This document shows, in pieces, positions 32,716 to 48,062 of a stretch of 64,000 nucleotides of DNA (within the stretch, counting starts at the first letter, position 1; every line of letters starts with the position of its first letter). This DNA is from Pycnopodia helianthoides. Taxonomy: Eukaryota; Echinodermata; Asteroidea; Forcipulatida; Asteriidae. The stretch is taken from NCBI GenBank assembly GCA_032158295.1, contig CM063244.1:2277073-2341072 (forward strand), given 5' to 3'. The notes below the pieces were generated by a model that worked only from the letters and a program-made list of their open reading frames with translations, did no database searches and was not told the DNA's origin. The translations under genes and the position numbers were made by a program.

Positions 32716-35687
32716 CAGGCTTTTTCTGTCTCTGCCCCTCGGCTACGGAATAAACTTTCTGCTCCTGCAGACTAATTCTAGTGGTCTCACAGCTTTTTAA
32801 AAAGGGGACTCCAAGACCCATCTTTTCCCTGCCCACATGTAATCTGAGTTTCTCCTGCCTTCCCCTCCCCCTCTTTCTGGTTCTCTCTTGTTTCCTTTCC
32901 AAAACTTTGCATACTCTGCTGGTAAAAAAGTGCATTATAAATGTCATGTTTATGTGTATTATTTATTAAAAGTAGAATAGAACGAGTCACAAAATAATAT
33001 CCCTCGAAATTGTGTGGTTTTCCTTAACTTCGCGAACTCCGCCATTTTGTAAAACCCATTTTTTGTTTGCCCGACAAATTTATAGACCGTGTTCGAGGGA
33101 TGTTTTTTGTGACTCACTATATTTTACATTTCTTAAACATCTTTTCAACCATAACAAACGCTTCTTATAGCCCAAAAAGCGCCCAAATCCGAAGGCGAGT
33201 GTCCCTCCAAGTTTTGAACGCATGTCACGTTTAATATAATCATTCCTTTTCAATCGAATTATGTGAATTTGAAATACAACCAAGTGAACGAGTCATCAAA
33301 TATGGTGGTCACACTCTCGAGAAAAATAACGGATGCCTGTGATAGGTCAAAGAGATTTTTGCGCACGTTCGCATTAGTGTTTATCTCAATTTGGCAAATG
33401 CAAAACGAAAATAAGAAATCGAGTATTGGTAGAATGTTTTAGACAGAAATGCGTCCTAGAAGAATTACTTATTCGTTACGAATAATCGTTTATTTAATGA
33501 AAGCTGATGGCCACTCCAATTAGTCTTTTACGTTCTAATAACAGGTTGTTTTAAAGACCAGCTTGAACGAAAACGGCAACAAGTGATCTTTGCTGAAATT
33601 CATTTAAAATGTTTTCAACCAAGAAGGAAATTGAGTTCACATGAGATTAAGCATAATGTTTGAATTGTTTCAAAGACAATAATTTTAAATACCCTTCTCC
33701 GGTGCTTTTCAGAAAGATTCGCGAAAAGCCCTGTTACGTCATCACTCTTGTTACGTCATATTGGGAGCTCCGTTTTGTTTAAACTATTTCTGTGACGTCA
33801 CTCTATTGTTCAAAGTGTAGATTATTTTTACGAATCTACACTTAACTGTAGATTCGTTACGAATCTACAATTCGTAACGAATCTACAGTTGAGTGGATTC
33901 GTTACAAACTAAAGTGAAATGTTCGACGGGAAAATGACTGTCTTTCCAAATTGAAAGGATAACATGATGTGTACCAAACACAGCTTTTAATGTACTTTAC
34001 CATAGAAACTGTATCACATGCAGGAATCTAATAAACAACTCATCACACATACATAATCTATAAAAGCGTTTTTAACAAGCTAATCACTCAATTAACTCTC
34101 AATTATTCAGGAAATAGTTTAAGTCAGAGAATAGACTCTAAAGTGTAGATTCGTGAACACAATGCACTCGCCTTCGGCTCGTACATTCTATTCACGAATC
34201 TACACTTTCTCGTCCATTCTCCCTAACATAGCCTTGTAGCAACATGGAGATACAGCAAAGCAACATCCCACAAAATGACGTCAAAGTATTGTCATTTTGA
34301 CGCACGCCGCCAGCGGCAGAATTGTAGCTATAGCTTTTCAAAACCTTGAGGTTGTGGAGTAATTCTATCATCATTAATTACGAAGAATTCAGAAGGGGTA
34401 ACAAGTATCCAATTTATATTTAAGTGATAAACTAACACACTTTAAACAAGCTTAAATAACATTCCCGTTAACAATTTTTGTTTAAAATCACCACAATGTA
34501 AATGCACAAATATACAGGGGACAGGGAATTCAAAGCGTGAATCACCAACAGTTTCAAATATTCAGTCTTTCTGTTCTTAACATTCTTCCTAACGGTAGGG
34601 TCATTGAATAGTTTTTGTCACGGTAATGCTTCTTTATGGGCAAAATTATAACGAAAGATACAATAAAAGAGGCAGAAAGTTTCAGCTGAATACAGTTTCT
34701 TATGCTTGCTGAGAAAACTGCAAAAAAAACTGTTTCGGTATTTTACAAGAACATCGCATCCAGGGGTACCAATGGCATCTCTGGCCGCAGCATTCACGAA
34801 CGGACACCAACCCTCAGAACTCTGAGAAACAATAATGCATGAATCGTTTCTCAGGTTCAAATGTTTTGGGGTGAAAAATAATGATCTAAACCATTTACTT
34901 CGAAAAAAATCCTTTCACAAAATAGTTTATCAGCAGCTGCAGTGCTTCTCACCAAGTAAGTTTTTATGGTCATTAATTTCTGGAGTATTTACCAATCTAT
35001 GACCATACCCCTAAGACTTCTGTTTAAACATCAAGCATTTTGGTTAATTGAATTGCTTTATCATTATGAAAGCACTATTGTTTTTACGTTGTACCTTGTT
35101 TGCCCTGCACAATGACCACCCCTGCTGTAGCTGACAGCCCCAAATAACTAATTAGTCAAAACTAATTAAATTTTCTAATCAATTGTTTTCATTTAGTCTA
35201 TCCTCAAACCAACGCAAACAAACAGAAAACGATTTCACCTGAGAAACTTCGCTCTTCAGCAGCCCATTCAGCTGTTCGAATGCTTCGCCCCATTGCCTTT
35301 TGCTTGCAAATCCCTGGGGGCATAAAGCCTACTGTTTAAAAATGACTTTTCATTAATTTAAAAAGCTTAATTCCCGAAATGGAATGAGCAATTCATCAGA
35401 CCCACAATCTGCAGACCCACGGAAAAGAAAATAACTTCAAGAAGATGTCCAAAAAAAAATGTTTTTGATTAGTGTAACAGCGCTCAGTTAGATGTTAAAT
35501 TCATGCACAGGGGATAAAGAATTTGATTTGCTTCTTCCCTCTCACTGGTGTGTGTAAAGTACTGTATTCTCAGTACTTCTCAGAGTCTGTGGGGAAAAAA
35601 CCCACAGGCATATTACTCGGGTGGGATTCGAACCCACGGTTGCGGTACCCGCTGTTAGGATTCGAACTCCCTCTGGCTATTGGGCAA

Positions 35688-35759
35688 TCTCGGTGGTCTA
35701 TAGTCGGTGAGACATCTGCTCTAGTTGGAAACGGTTGTGGGTTCGAATCCCACCCGAGA
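35688..35759 (+). tRNA. tRNA-like sequence, mirror copy
   Basis: Mirror of 29,526-29,597 in arm 2, with the same TCTCGG/CCGAGA ends and B box GGGTTCGAATCCC. It is not independent evidence of a gene. Confidence 0.3.
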
Positions 35760-36670
35760 AATATGTAGGTGGAATTTTTTTTTTCACAGAACTCGGGGAA
35801 GTATTGAGTATACAGTGCTTTACACAGCAAACCCTTTTGGGTAGTGAAACTTTGCTTTTTGTCAACAATTGCATTTTGGATTGTAAATGTGCTTATTATG
35901 AACATAATTGGTAAAAGGCGCCACAATAAATGTGTTATTATTACTCATTGTCTTGATCAATGGCCGATCATACCATTAGGAAAACAATTAGCGCTGACAA
36001 AAATATTCAACTCTATATTTGAATGAATGCCTAACACATTCAGAAGAACAATAATATTTAAAATAAATAAATATCCAATAAATAAACTAGTTGGACAAGT
36101 TAAACAAAAATTAAAAAATACATTTATAACATAGTATGTAAAAATAAATTAATGAATACATAAAACAAATTAATTAAAACAAATTGAATAACTGTTTTAT
36201 TTACAAATCGCCGACAGATGTGAAACCGAGCCGTTTCCCACGGCGTGTATCCGTTGTCCAGATTTACAAATAAGACAAACCAAAACAAAAAGAAGCACTT
36301 TCTCTTTTCATTTAAAGAATCGCTGTTAGAATTTAATAAACGTAGCTGCACAGCGTGCCATCATTTATTGTATTCAGGGGCGATGTCGCGGTAAATTGGA
36401 CCTAATGCGTTACAGCTGTTGCGGACCTAACTTACGGGAAATTCAACAGTGAACGTCGAGTCTCTATGACAGAAATACTCGGGTCTTTTGCTTGAGCTGT
36501 ACGCAGCCTCGCTCCCAGGGGTGATCGATCTCGCCGCGCCATGAGGAATATAACCATGGAGCTATTTATAGCTCCATGATATAACCAAACAGACGTATGA
36601 AGCTAAACCACGAACCACAACCATGCACGTTCTATGGTAGCTGTCACTGGTTCCCTGTTTCTCAGCTGGT

Positions 36671-36853
36671 AACCCTACCCCTACCCCTACCCCTAATCCT
36701 AACCCTAACCCTAACCCTAACCCTAACCTAACCCTCACCCTAACCCTAACCCTAACCCTCACCCTAACCCTAACCCTAATCCTAACCCTAACCATAACCC
36801 TAACCATAACCCTCACCCTAACCCTAACTCTACCCCTACCCCTTACCCCTAAA
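36671..36853 (-). repeat. Interstitial telomere-type repeat, mirror copy
   Basis: (CCCTAA)n on the plus strand with the same variants as 28,434-28,617, plus small differences (one CCTAACCTAA contraction). Confidence 0.95.
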
Positions 36854-39800
36854 ATGGCGGACTGTGTTAGTTCATGAAGTAAAATGATTTCTTAATGCAA
36901 ATCACTTATTGTTGTATATTATACATTATAATGAGATATTGCTAGATGGTAGTTAATTTAAAACAAATATTAACGATGTGTTGTGATTTTGACATAAATC
37001 ACGTTCATTAGCCATGTGCAAACGACTTTGCATGTTACATGTTTGTGCAATATCCGTGTAATAGCCGCCCCCGCCCCCCGGCAGAAGTTTGTGTGTGCTT
37101 TTTGTTTTGAATCAGCGTCGTCTGTCAACATTTTGTTTTTGTTGAATCTATATGATTTCATGCAAATGTGTAATCGGTTTTTCACTATTTTCTCGTGACC
37201 CAGATGGCCGATCGATCTCAAAATTCTACAGGTTTGTCAGTTTATGTATATGGTGGATTACATAAAGTGCTTGCACTGCCAGCAACTGTTTTGTTAGCAA
37301 AAACCAATTCTGTAATGTTCCTTTAAAGCCTTTGTTTGTGCTGTGAAGGTCAACGCGCTCGCATGTAGTAAATGAGTTCATGCTTCCATGTCCAGCCACA
37401 AGTAGACTATGATTACGACGACAGTGTCCCTTTAACGGGCGTCTGATCGTCCGCGGCACGACCCTCGCAACTTTCTGAACGGTCTATAGTTAATAGCGCC
37501 CTCTTTTGAGAAAGCAGTGTTAGATAGTCATAATGGGCAGATGGCAAACTTACAAAGATGACAAAGATGTGGGTTTTTGTTATTCTGCATAACAACGGCT
37601 CCAGATGTATTTGTGGTCTTGTTGTTGACACACATCCCGTCTCAGATGCCCTGTGTTCCTCTCTTTCGCCCTAAAATGAGATCATCAATTCACATAATGA
37701 TGGATTCGGTATCATATCGGAAGCCAAACTAAAAACTAAAAATTAAAAACAATTTTAGAAAAAAATTAAAATTACGCAACTGACCTTGAGGTTATTCTTC
37801 CAATAAACTTTGTAAACAAAAGCGAAAATTTCCCTCCACGAAGACTGCAATGAAATTTTAAATCAATTTGTTTAGTATGTTTAGTTAAGAATTTACTTGA
37901 TCTAAACTTGGAAACGACAGTTACTGTATAGCTCCGTGTTTGATCTCTCAACACACTTTTTTTTCTGTGGATATAGATCTTGGACGAACAATACAGGATT
38001 GGTGGAGCTGACAAAATATTATAGTCGCAGATAGTGTTTGTGTGATCCACCATGTACATGACATAAAAATCTAATTTTGGGTTGAACAAAGAAACATAGA
38101 CTAGAGCAGGATTTGAACCAACGACCTCCGGATTTTTGTACCGGCGCTCTAACAGAGCTATACCTTCCCACAGTCAGTTTTCCTTGTGGATTATTACTTG
38201 ATGTATGAAATAGAAAAACTGTGAGAATTTTGGCGTATCCCAGTTATGTGAGTCAAAAGCAAGTAATAAACAAACCAAGCAAAATTTTCAGCGTGTAAAC
38301 ACATTGTCCTTAATTTTGGTTGTAACCAAAAGGTGGTCACGTTTTTGAGATATCACCGAAAAACCGGAGCGAATAATATTTCCACGCAGGAAGAATATTC
38401 CCCATAGGAATACACAGTCTGGGAAGCCTCAGATTCAAATTGTGGGGATTAAAAAGTGATATATTTTCCATAACCGTAGTACTTCGAAGTTAAAAGTTTC
38501 TCAAAATTCATTTTACTACCCAAAGCTGATGTACTTCTTACCAAGTAAGTTTTTATTGCCATTAATTTTCAGAGTCATTACCAAACGTGTACTGTGCCTT
38601 TAACAGCTGAGGCAGTGCCGGTCACTTCACTAATTCTAGTAGTCAAGACCCAATGATTTGATTTAACTTGAACTCTTCGAGATGTCATGATGAAGTTACA
38701 TTCAGGCAAAGCCGTACGAGTAAATCTGATTCGTTTCAATTAACACATTGCATTCGTTAAATTCCACGATTGAAATGCAAACTTCGCATTGGGGGGGGGG
38801 GGCAAACTTCGCATGGGGGATAATGTCATTGCATGCTATTGAGAACCGTTTTGGAAAATGCGTCAAAGTTCGATCGTAATGACGTATAATGACTGGCGAT
38901 CATGTGACAGGGCAGGATGTGTGTATAGATGGATTGCACATGACGTCAATGACCAGCACCATCTTTGATGAAAAACAATGCCCAATGCGCGTATAAACAC
39001 CACTGATCTCTTTATAAACACGTGTAGGGGGGACCATCCTTTTGTGCACGTTTTGACACCCAAAATGGCGGACTGAGACGCGCTTGCAAGTGCGTTGCGC
39101 GTTATGCAATAAGGTCGTTTACTCTGGATATTGCAAATAATACTAAAAGCTGTGTTTTTGTTTTTGTTTGTTGATGTGTTTTTTTAATTATTTGTATACA
39201 ATGAATAATGCTCGTTCTACTATGGTCGGAAGGACTAAGCCTAAGTGTGTGTTAGTCATTATTTGCCGGCAATATCTGAGAGTCAGTAAATTCTCTCACC
39301 GAAGTCTTTTTAATTTTGTTTAACCTCTGAACAAATTTAGCCACTCAAGATCACACTGTACAGTAACAAAAGGACATAACTTTTGAGTATAAAATCTTAA
39401 TTTCTTTGTAAAATCTGCCCCAAATCGGACCTAGCATACTTAAAACACGAATAAAGCATATTTATTTTTCTCTTGTATATAGCCTTAAAATGTTAGTTGT
39501 GTATATTTTATTATAAAAAAATTCTACCTCCATGGATTGAGTGATACTATATATCTGGTTTTTGATCAGAGCTTGACCCAATGGCATGGGGTCCTTTGTA
39601 TTGTTATTGTTTTATCTCATTCTATGCCTTTGGTTGAATTCATGATGAGCAGTATTCAACGAGTAGAAGAGGGGCCAAGGAGGGGACTGGAGTAGCAAGA
39701 AGGAAAAGAGAATGGGAAATTGCATGATGACTTGCATCCAACAATGGACGAACACAGCCTGATGGTTGATGGGATTGGATGGTGATGGTGATTTCTGGTA

Positions 39801-40509
39801 CGGGGGGGGGGCTGGTGCTCGATTTTGTGGCGTGATGTATGCCTACCACCCCCACCCCCCGCCCCCACCTGCCCCCGCTCTTATTGTGTCTTCGCGATCA
39901 TTGTGTGCTGGGAATCTTAGAATTTCTTTAGAGGAATTTAAGGGCCGGGGTATTTCTGTGCAAGAGGAAAAGAGTGTGTTTTTGGTATGGAGATTATTTG
40001 GGGGGGGGGGGAGGCGGAGACACCCTCTGCCATTTTATCCATGATATGAAATTCTACCACGGTATAACTGGTAGGCCCCCTACTGCGGTAGCCTATCATC
40101 TCAACTATAGGCCTATGGTCATTGCCATAGAGATATTGACCTTAATATTGATATAAAGAAGAACGCATGCGGAGGTGCCTAGTGGATGACCTTCAGAGAC
40201 TACACAAACAGACCTTAACATTATTAATGTAGACTCTGCATAGTAAACACGTGATCAATGCGTAAAGTATGCGCATAGCGATCTCGTGCAGAGAATGTGC
40301 GCAATGAACTTGAACACTATCGTTAAGTACGTAATGCTATAGCAATAGGAGATGTTTGCTGTTTATGTTATCCGCACATGAACTTCGTTTTGCAGTTAAT
40401 TTAAACAATTTCCCGGCGTCTAAGTGCGGAAACCGTGCAAGCACTATTTGCAGGCGACAACGGAGATCATTTCTGTTCGGTGGAATTCTGCATTTGAGGA
40501 AAAATAACA

Positions 40510-40692
40510 ATGTTCAGCGGAAGGGGAAAAATCTTCGAAAAGATGCAGCAGACGAGAAACAACAGGCCTCCGAGTTGTCCAAGTACCGCCGGGCATCCAC
40601 GGGAACTGCATCGTACGACAAATACAAATTGTACCGTCAAAGATCGGTGTCATCTCACGCTGGCAGGAATGTCATATCGAGGCTTGCTGGAG
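40510..40692 (+). pseudogene. First-exon copy in arm 2, frameshifted
   Basis: Mirror of 24,747-24,567. The ATG and donor (GGAG|GTAAATAT) remain, but the exon is 183 nt instead of 181. Two extra bases lie in GGAAGGGGAAAAATCTTCG, where arm 1 has GGAAGAGGAAATCTTCG. The reading frame shifts after six residues. This suits an uncorrected run-length error or a dead duplicate. Confidence 0.55.
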
Positions 40693-43381
40693 GTAAATAT
40701 TAATCTGAGAGTATAGTTAAATGATACAGCAATATGAAATGTAGACTGTCACTGATAACAAAATTGTATATTATTAATCAGTTCAAAGTCGGGAATGATG
40801 TTTTTTGTGTGTTTTCTTTTGTGTGTAAAAACATCAAATGATGACTTGAGGTTGATGCAGGCCGCATGAATTACATGGAGGCCAGACCTCTGTTGCCAGG
40901 TCTTCCGGGGGTGCTTCTTTCACAAAGGAGTGCCCTTTCAAAATGAAAATCTTGCCCTCTCAGTTGAAATTCCCTGTGATGTCATTATAGTTGTATGTAT
41001 TGCCTTTGGCCATTGCTCCGCCCTCTTTCCAAAAATTTTACCCCCGAATGGAAAAGTGCCCTTTTAGAAAAGTAAAATGGGCCGTACTTAAAGCGCGCCG
41101 TTCTGAAGTGTTGGCAATGAGGCGCCTGTTGAAGTGTGCATTACAGCTGTGTATTGGTAATTTAAAGGGGTGGGGCTTATGGATCGGTCATTAGCCAGGG
41201 ATCTCAGGTTGCCCCTTATGAAATTGACACAAAGAGAGAGGCAGAGAGAGGATGAAGAGCAAGGATGGTTTATTTTGTTTTCCCTAGATGCAGGCCTGAT
41301 AGGTTCACTATACTGTAGTGAGGCAATGCAGACAATGGGAGACTTTAGAATTAAATGGCAGCACACATCCCAGGAAAAATTTTCCATTGTTTACGTAGTT
41401 CTAAGCGAGTGCACATTGCCCAGAACGATGGATTTACCTGGTAAGTCTGCTGCCCGCCAATGCCCCAAAGTACCCCATTGCCTTAAATGCCCCTTGTCAT
41501 TAGCTAGCCCATACAGGGCCAATCCACTTCTTGTATCTTTGGCCCTAGCACCAATACAGTCCTATCTCTTTCCCCGGGTTTGTAATTTTTTGATCCACTT
41601 CGTTCTTGATCATGATACTTACTGATGGAATGCTATCTAGTTGTAAGTTGTAGATAGCCGGACTGCTAGAATTTGTTGGTAAAAAACATTGAACATTTTT
41701 GGTGAAAATCGATGCATTTCAAGTCACCAGTGTAAATTTTTTTTCTCATCTTCATTTGTATTGTTTTTATGTAGATTTGTTTGTATGAAAATGTCATTAC
41801 ATTACCGTGACAATACAGAGTTACAAAATGCTTCTATTCAGTGCTGCCCCAATTCGAGGCTCGGGCACGCAAATGGCCCGATTTTGTGCAAAGAGCCAAT
41901 ATACTGTCAGAGGTGCCAAGACTTATTTCTGTGCAGAGCAACAGGGCCCATTTCATGGTCTTCTTTTACCAATAATTCTTGCGCACACTCCTTGGACCGG
42001 GCAGGGGGTAAGCCCAGGGCCCCATTTCATAGAGCTGCAAGCAGAAAAAAATTGCTTAACAATTGTTGCTAAGCGAAAGTACATGTAGCAGGTACCAGTT
42101 GCAAACTTTTACATGTGACATGGTGGTTTGGCTGGTGACCTTGTTTGGGAAGCATAATTTTTTGTGTTAGCTGTTTTTTTTGCTTGAGCAGCTCCCCTGA
42201 AAATTGGGCCCAGAATTCCACAGTAAGAGTGCTATGAAATTTGGCCCGTTTGCTTTTTTGAAAAAGATAATTTTTTAAACATTTTGGGGGCTGGCAGAGG
42301 GAGTACATGTGTTGAAAAAAGTACAATCTGGACAGGACGAGAATGATGTGATGACCACCCGCATTGATTTTCATTTTGAACTTTTATCAATTTAAGAATT
42401 TTAGGATTTTTAGAGGTTTTCAGGGTTTAGTTTGATGATTAAACACCGGTAGGAAGTTTTGTTTGGTGTGGTCTTAGGGTGAGGGTTCGAATCCAGGTCC
42501 TGACACTTGTGTTCTTGAACAAGACACTTGGTATAATTGCGTTTCTTCACCCAGGGGGTAATTGGGTACCTGTGAGGTAGAGTTGGTTCTTGTGATTTTA
42601 TAAAACTTGATGCGCTACATATTTGGCAGCACAGGCTGTATCTCCCAAGGGGTAAGATGGTTTAAGGAATGAAAAAATTGGGCCAGGACCAGGGGTAATA
42701 ATGTTATGGGGGGCAGGCGCCCTGGGTGGACTGATTTGAGTGGTGAAAGCCCCATTATTATGATCCAACAAAATTTATGACTGTGCCTTATAAGTCTAGT
42801 GTGATTTTATAAGCTGGACTGTTCGTAGGAGAGTAAAATTAGTTGAGACTTTTCTTTACAATTGGTTAGGATTGTCGAGCTTGTGGAGTGTCATGACTGA
42901 GTGGTCCAGCGCACCAGACACAAGCTCTGGTGTTGTGAGAGTGTGGGTTCAGGTCCCAGTCATGGCACTGTTCTCCCATGAGCAAGAAAACTTGAGCAAG
43001 AAACTTAAATGGTAGGTCATACTTTGGTAAAGACCCCGAAAAGAAAATAGGCCCTTCTTGAAAAGTAGCCCACTGGGCTGAGGGAACTGTGGTGTTACTT
43101 GCCCCCAGGAAGTTTTTGAAGCCCAGATTTCAAAACATGTATTGTCATAAATGTATCTTTCTGATGTATTAATGGAAGCGATATCACAACCATTTTAATC
43201 AGTCAAATGAAGTTTACATTCACACACTCAAAAATAAATAACACATTATGAAAGTGTATTATTCACATCTGAAAAAAAAAATAACAAGCATTTTACAAGT
43301 TGCACAGTTTTTAGTAGTTTTCAGTAGCACACAGGACAGTGGATTAACTAGCTCATGGCAGTTTTTACTGAACAAGGTACA

Positions 43382-44056
43382 CCAGCCGCCGATTTCCAAA
43401 TCGATACGCAACTGCGTAAGTTCACTTGCGCAACAGTTGTTGCCATAGGTTGTGCCCCACTAGCACAAAAAGTCTTGCACAAGTGAACTTACGCAGTTGC
43501 GTAAAGTTTCGTTAAATCGGCTGCAGGCTAGTGTTAAAAATTTGCAGTTTTTATCCGAAAGCCTACTTGTTATAAATGGTAGTAATTTAAGCATCCTGTG
43601 AAATTATTTCATCTGAAGTGCCCGTTAATTAGAAATCAAAAACAGTTGGTCAACCATTTGAATCTCCAAAGATTTCCTGCAGGGGGGACTTTGGGTAATT
43701 TCCAGGGTGTCTGTTTGAATGCTGCCCTCAATATGGTCTGAGATGCAGTTGGTTACCCACCGTCACCTCAGAAAACATAGATAGATTGATTCAACGTTTC
43801 TTGGTGAAAATATCATGACAGCTTTTTTTTGCTGTTTTCTCAAACCAAGTCGGAACTGTAGTCAAAGTTTTAAAGACTTGTAAAATGAGATGAGCCTGTA
43901 ATTCCACTAGCCGAACATCTGAAGCCACACTTGTATACTTTAGGCGGCTACACCCCTATGTTCCGACACCCCTATGTTCCGACAACTCAACCTATATTCC
44001 AACACCCCTATGTTCCGACACCCTTATGTTTCGACACTCTTTATGTTCCGACATGA
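43382..44056. repeat. Mirror of hairpin MITE and minisatellite
   Basis: 43,382-43,530 mirrors the hairpin at 21,553-21,697. 43,951-44,056 mirrors the TGTCGGAACATAGGGG minisatellite. The unit number is similar. Confidence 0.8.
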
Positions 44057-47000
44057 TATATTTTAAATTTTATTATTATTACTTTGATAATAGTTTCTAT
44101 TTTCCACCAAAAAGCACACGAATCAAAAAAAATTCCATGCGCTATCTCACATTATTTATATGTTTTTGTTTTTCTTTTATTTTTCGACTTGTTTTTTTGT
44201 TGTAGAAAGCATAGGCTTGTAACGCCAGATACCCAACAACCTTTAGAGCTGGGTAGTTACCTTCGTTACCCATGGTCTGCCAGGTGTACCTTTGACCTAC
44301 ATGTATGCTGTAATACTGTAGTGAGCACACCCCTACACTCATTGTGTGTAGCATGGCTTCACTCAGTCTGGAAGCTACATTGCATTGCATGCATTGATGT
44401 CTTTCCTCTATGGACTAGATCCAATGACACCATTGGGGTTGTAAGACCAGTGTCTGTCTTCAGATGAAGACAGACGACCCGTCTTGTATTCACAAAAATG
44501 CTGAAAATGTCAATGTGAATGATGTAGTGCATGATACAAGGTACCTTCTGCCATTCAATAATCATAAAATGGTAGGTCACGGTTCCTCCTTAAGTACTTG
44601 GGGTCAAGCAGCCCTGTCAGTGTCAACAAAGTGGTAATCCGATGCCATGACCTAAATTTTTACTTGTATTGCACACTTGCAAGTGGCAATCAACCAGAAT
44701 TGATTTGTTTTGGAACATATCGTAGCAAATTAGAAGTCCATGGGGTTTATGCCCCACAATATTTCCGTGCAAAGTTTAAGTGTCAAGTATAGAGTCCTAC
44801 ATGTAGGGTTTTGGGGTAAACAGTAGCATCATGGTCATACCATGGAGGTAGAATTCGGTCTCCATGGTTCTTCCTCCATGGGTATACATAACGTAAATTT
44901 TGAATGGTTTATTTCATTCATAAAAGGTACCTCTTAGTTTTAAGGTGTATTTTTAATTAAAATGTAATATTGTACATTAATATGCAGGCCTGAAATTGCA
45001 CATAGTCCATGGAGACAATGGTGGGGATTGTCATGGCGAGCGGTCTGGTCACCGGACCCAAGCTCTGGTGTTGTCAGCAGCAGAGTGTGGGTTCGAATCC
45101 TGGTCATGACACTTGTGCCCTTGAGCAAGTCACTTAACCATAATTTTCTTTGTAAAAAGTTGGGAAGGTAAACTGCTCTACAGCCAGGCCCTAGTGGATG
45201 ATACCCATGCCTACATCCTTACTGACTGTGAAGGGGGTAACCCTGTTTCAGCCCCAGGATTAGGTGGCAACGTGCCCCTGGTGACAGTTGATTTGGGTTG
45301 GACAGTCAAATTAATTAAGTGTAGCCCTCACCCTTAAAGTGGCCTGTCCGCCATGCGTTTTAGGCAATATCTCATTAAAAAAAATTTTTTTACAAAATTG
45401 TCTTTGAAAAAAACCAGCACCCGATAGTCATCAAAATTTTACCTTTTGCGATTCAGATTGGCTTGTGGTTAAATTTAATTTTGCTCTGCAATTTTTATTT
45501 GTTATCAATGTTTTCTGCTTTCAAAAACAGCTGCCATTGAAATTGGGCCTGGGAGCGGAATTCTAAAAAAAATCAACCTTGACCACAACTTGCAGGGCAT
45601 TCTTGTTTGCCTGGGTACAGGCAATAGGGCAGTTATTGTGAATGAATGTGGGAAGTCAATTCCAAAGTCATAATCCCTTCCTAAAAAGCATATTTAAAAA
45701 ATTTGTACACAATGTCATTGTATCTAGAGTGAAACTTCGAAGAGAGTTTCCTGGAAACTTCTTCCAAAATGGTTGAAGTTTACATCAAATTCATGTAGTT
45801 ATGACAACAGATAAACAATGATTCAAACCTTCCTTGCTCTATGCTCAATTCAAAAACATCCAATCAACTGATTTGCATATAACTGTAGGATCCAATCATC
45901 TCACACTCCCTAGCACACCTATCACTGACCCTCTGTCCTTCCCCTTCTTGGTCCTTGTGAACTGGTGAATTTCTTAATCCATGCTTAATCTGTTTTAATC
46001 TTGTTTCCATACATTTTCCACATTACATGTGGTAGGGTCAAACGTGGGCTAAATGAACAATGGGTGAACAAACTGACAGTATAAACCCAGTCAACACCAG
46101 GCTATCATTGAGCTAATCAACAATAGAGCCATTATTGTGCAATGAGGTTCTGTTCCTGTCTACTTTTAGCACTTAGCATCTAATCATTATGCACACTGAA
46201 TATGTTGACATTTGCCATCACCTGATCATGCACGGGCCACATGTTTGCTGTGTGTGGTCAATATTGGAATGCAGCAGCTAGGCTACAGACGCAGCAGTGT
46301 GGGATGCCCCAATGACTTGTCTAACTTGGCACCAGGCTTGAATCACACAGTGGATAGGGAGTCCCTAGCTTGAGCCATATTATGCAGTAGGTGACCGCCA
46401 GTGAATCATTGGTCAATCTGGATTGCATGAGCGCTGCAGTGAAAGGTACATCAGTTAAAATTTCAGTAAACTTCAACTGTGTGGGTTTGAAGTGTGGCCT
46501 GCTTGCTCTGTAGCGGTTTGTAATTTGTCTCTATTTATTTAGTATGGACTGAAAAAACAGAGCGGAACAAAGGAAACACCCATTTTTCCCAGTGTGACTT
46601 TATAAACACTAGAGCTGCATTATATAAATAAAGGCTTTCCAGTGACTTGGCACTGTACTGTTGTGGACTGGATGTGTACCAGTGCATGTTGTGTACATGT
46701 TTTTAAGCCGTGGACCCCTGAATGAGACAATAATCAGGTGACCTTCACTGTCAGTATTGGGTAACGTTACCACCACCTACACACTACATGCATGGATTGA
46801 TGTTTGTAGTGGTTACCAAAGGATCCGTTTATTTCACACACACAAAAACCTTGCAACTGTTTAAACTGGATGAGACAACAACTGGTAGAAATTTACAGAC
46901 TTGACTGTATTCCTGGAAGGATCTGGAACAATTAAAGGAGTCTGTGACAGTGTCTCTGGCAGACTGGACAACGATACTGGCCGAGTGTGTGTGTGTGGGG

Positions 47001-48062
47001 GTGTGTGATTTGAGTAGTGTTAATTGTTGCTTCAATTTGGAATGTGAAGGAAACCCTACATTGTTGTATTATTCACTCCAGCTTTTCTTTGTGCTTCCTG
47101 CAAAACACGTGGAGTGATCATGCCTATATCAGAACCATTTTAAGTAACTGGGGAGGTAAATTAACATGAGGGGTTTAAGGTTGAACAAAATGCAAGTGAA
47201 AAGTGTTAAAGGCGTTACACATTATGTGCGAGCGAAACTATTGAATTATTTACAAAACAGAGAGTGAGAGACAGTTAGCGAGTTCCTTTCCTTTCAAAGT
47301 TTTTTAAGGAAATATAAAATTAGTATTTACCTGTAAAATAAATGGTATCCAAAGCCGTAAATTTGAGTACTTCTTTGGTTTGAGACAGTTTTTATAATCT
47401 ATCGTGTCATGATCCACCTCGCAATGGTTTCCCAAAGGAAAAGTTTTTCCGCAACTAAAGAAATTTGGGCAGAACACTGATGGTAGCGCAGCGGCATAGC
47501 TTTCGTGCTTTCGATGGTCATAGGTGGTCGGGTTGGCATGTGGTAATAAACTTTCCTTGCCTTGCACTTCTGGGACCCCGGGTTCGAATCCCGCCGGAGG
47601 CATGATGTGGGATTGGTTTTCAGTCCCTACCTGATTGCATGGGTTTTCCCTGGAATTATTTTTTTAATTTTTTTTCCGCCCAAATCTCAAATTGAAACTT
47701 CCTTCTGAAACTGAAACTCCCATGGGGCTCTTGGCTAGTAGTAGTAGTGATTAAGTTTGCACTTCTGAGAATCGTTGGGGGTTCACAACCAGAATTTAAA
47801 TTTAAAAAAATGAAATCACGTTATGTCATTCAGCATAGTGATTCAAAAAGTTATCTAAAATTCTCTTAATCAATGATAGTTTTTCCAAAAACATGTTCAC
47901 ATGTAACCAATATTAGTTTGCAAGTACATGTACTATAGCAGTTTCTCTAGCATCCTGGTGTGGTTTTCGTTTTTAAAAAAAGCAAAAATTGTATCATTTT
48001 TTCCAAGGATTGTGCCCGACAATCTGTAGAATTAGTTTTGTTCCGTTGACCTGAGAATTATC

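Noticed and set aside
41170..41625. 151-codon open frame in arm 2
   Set aside because: The mirrored arm 1 sequence does not keep this frame. It results from indels in the degraded arm.
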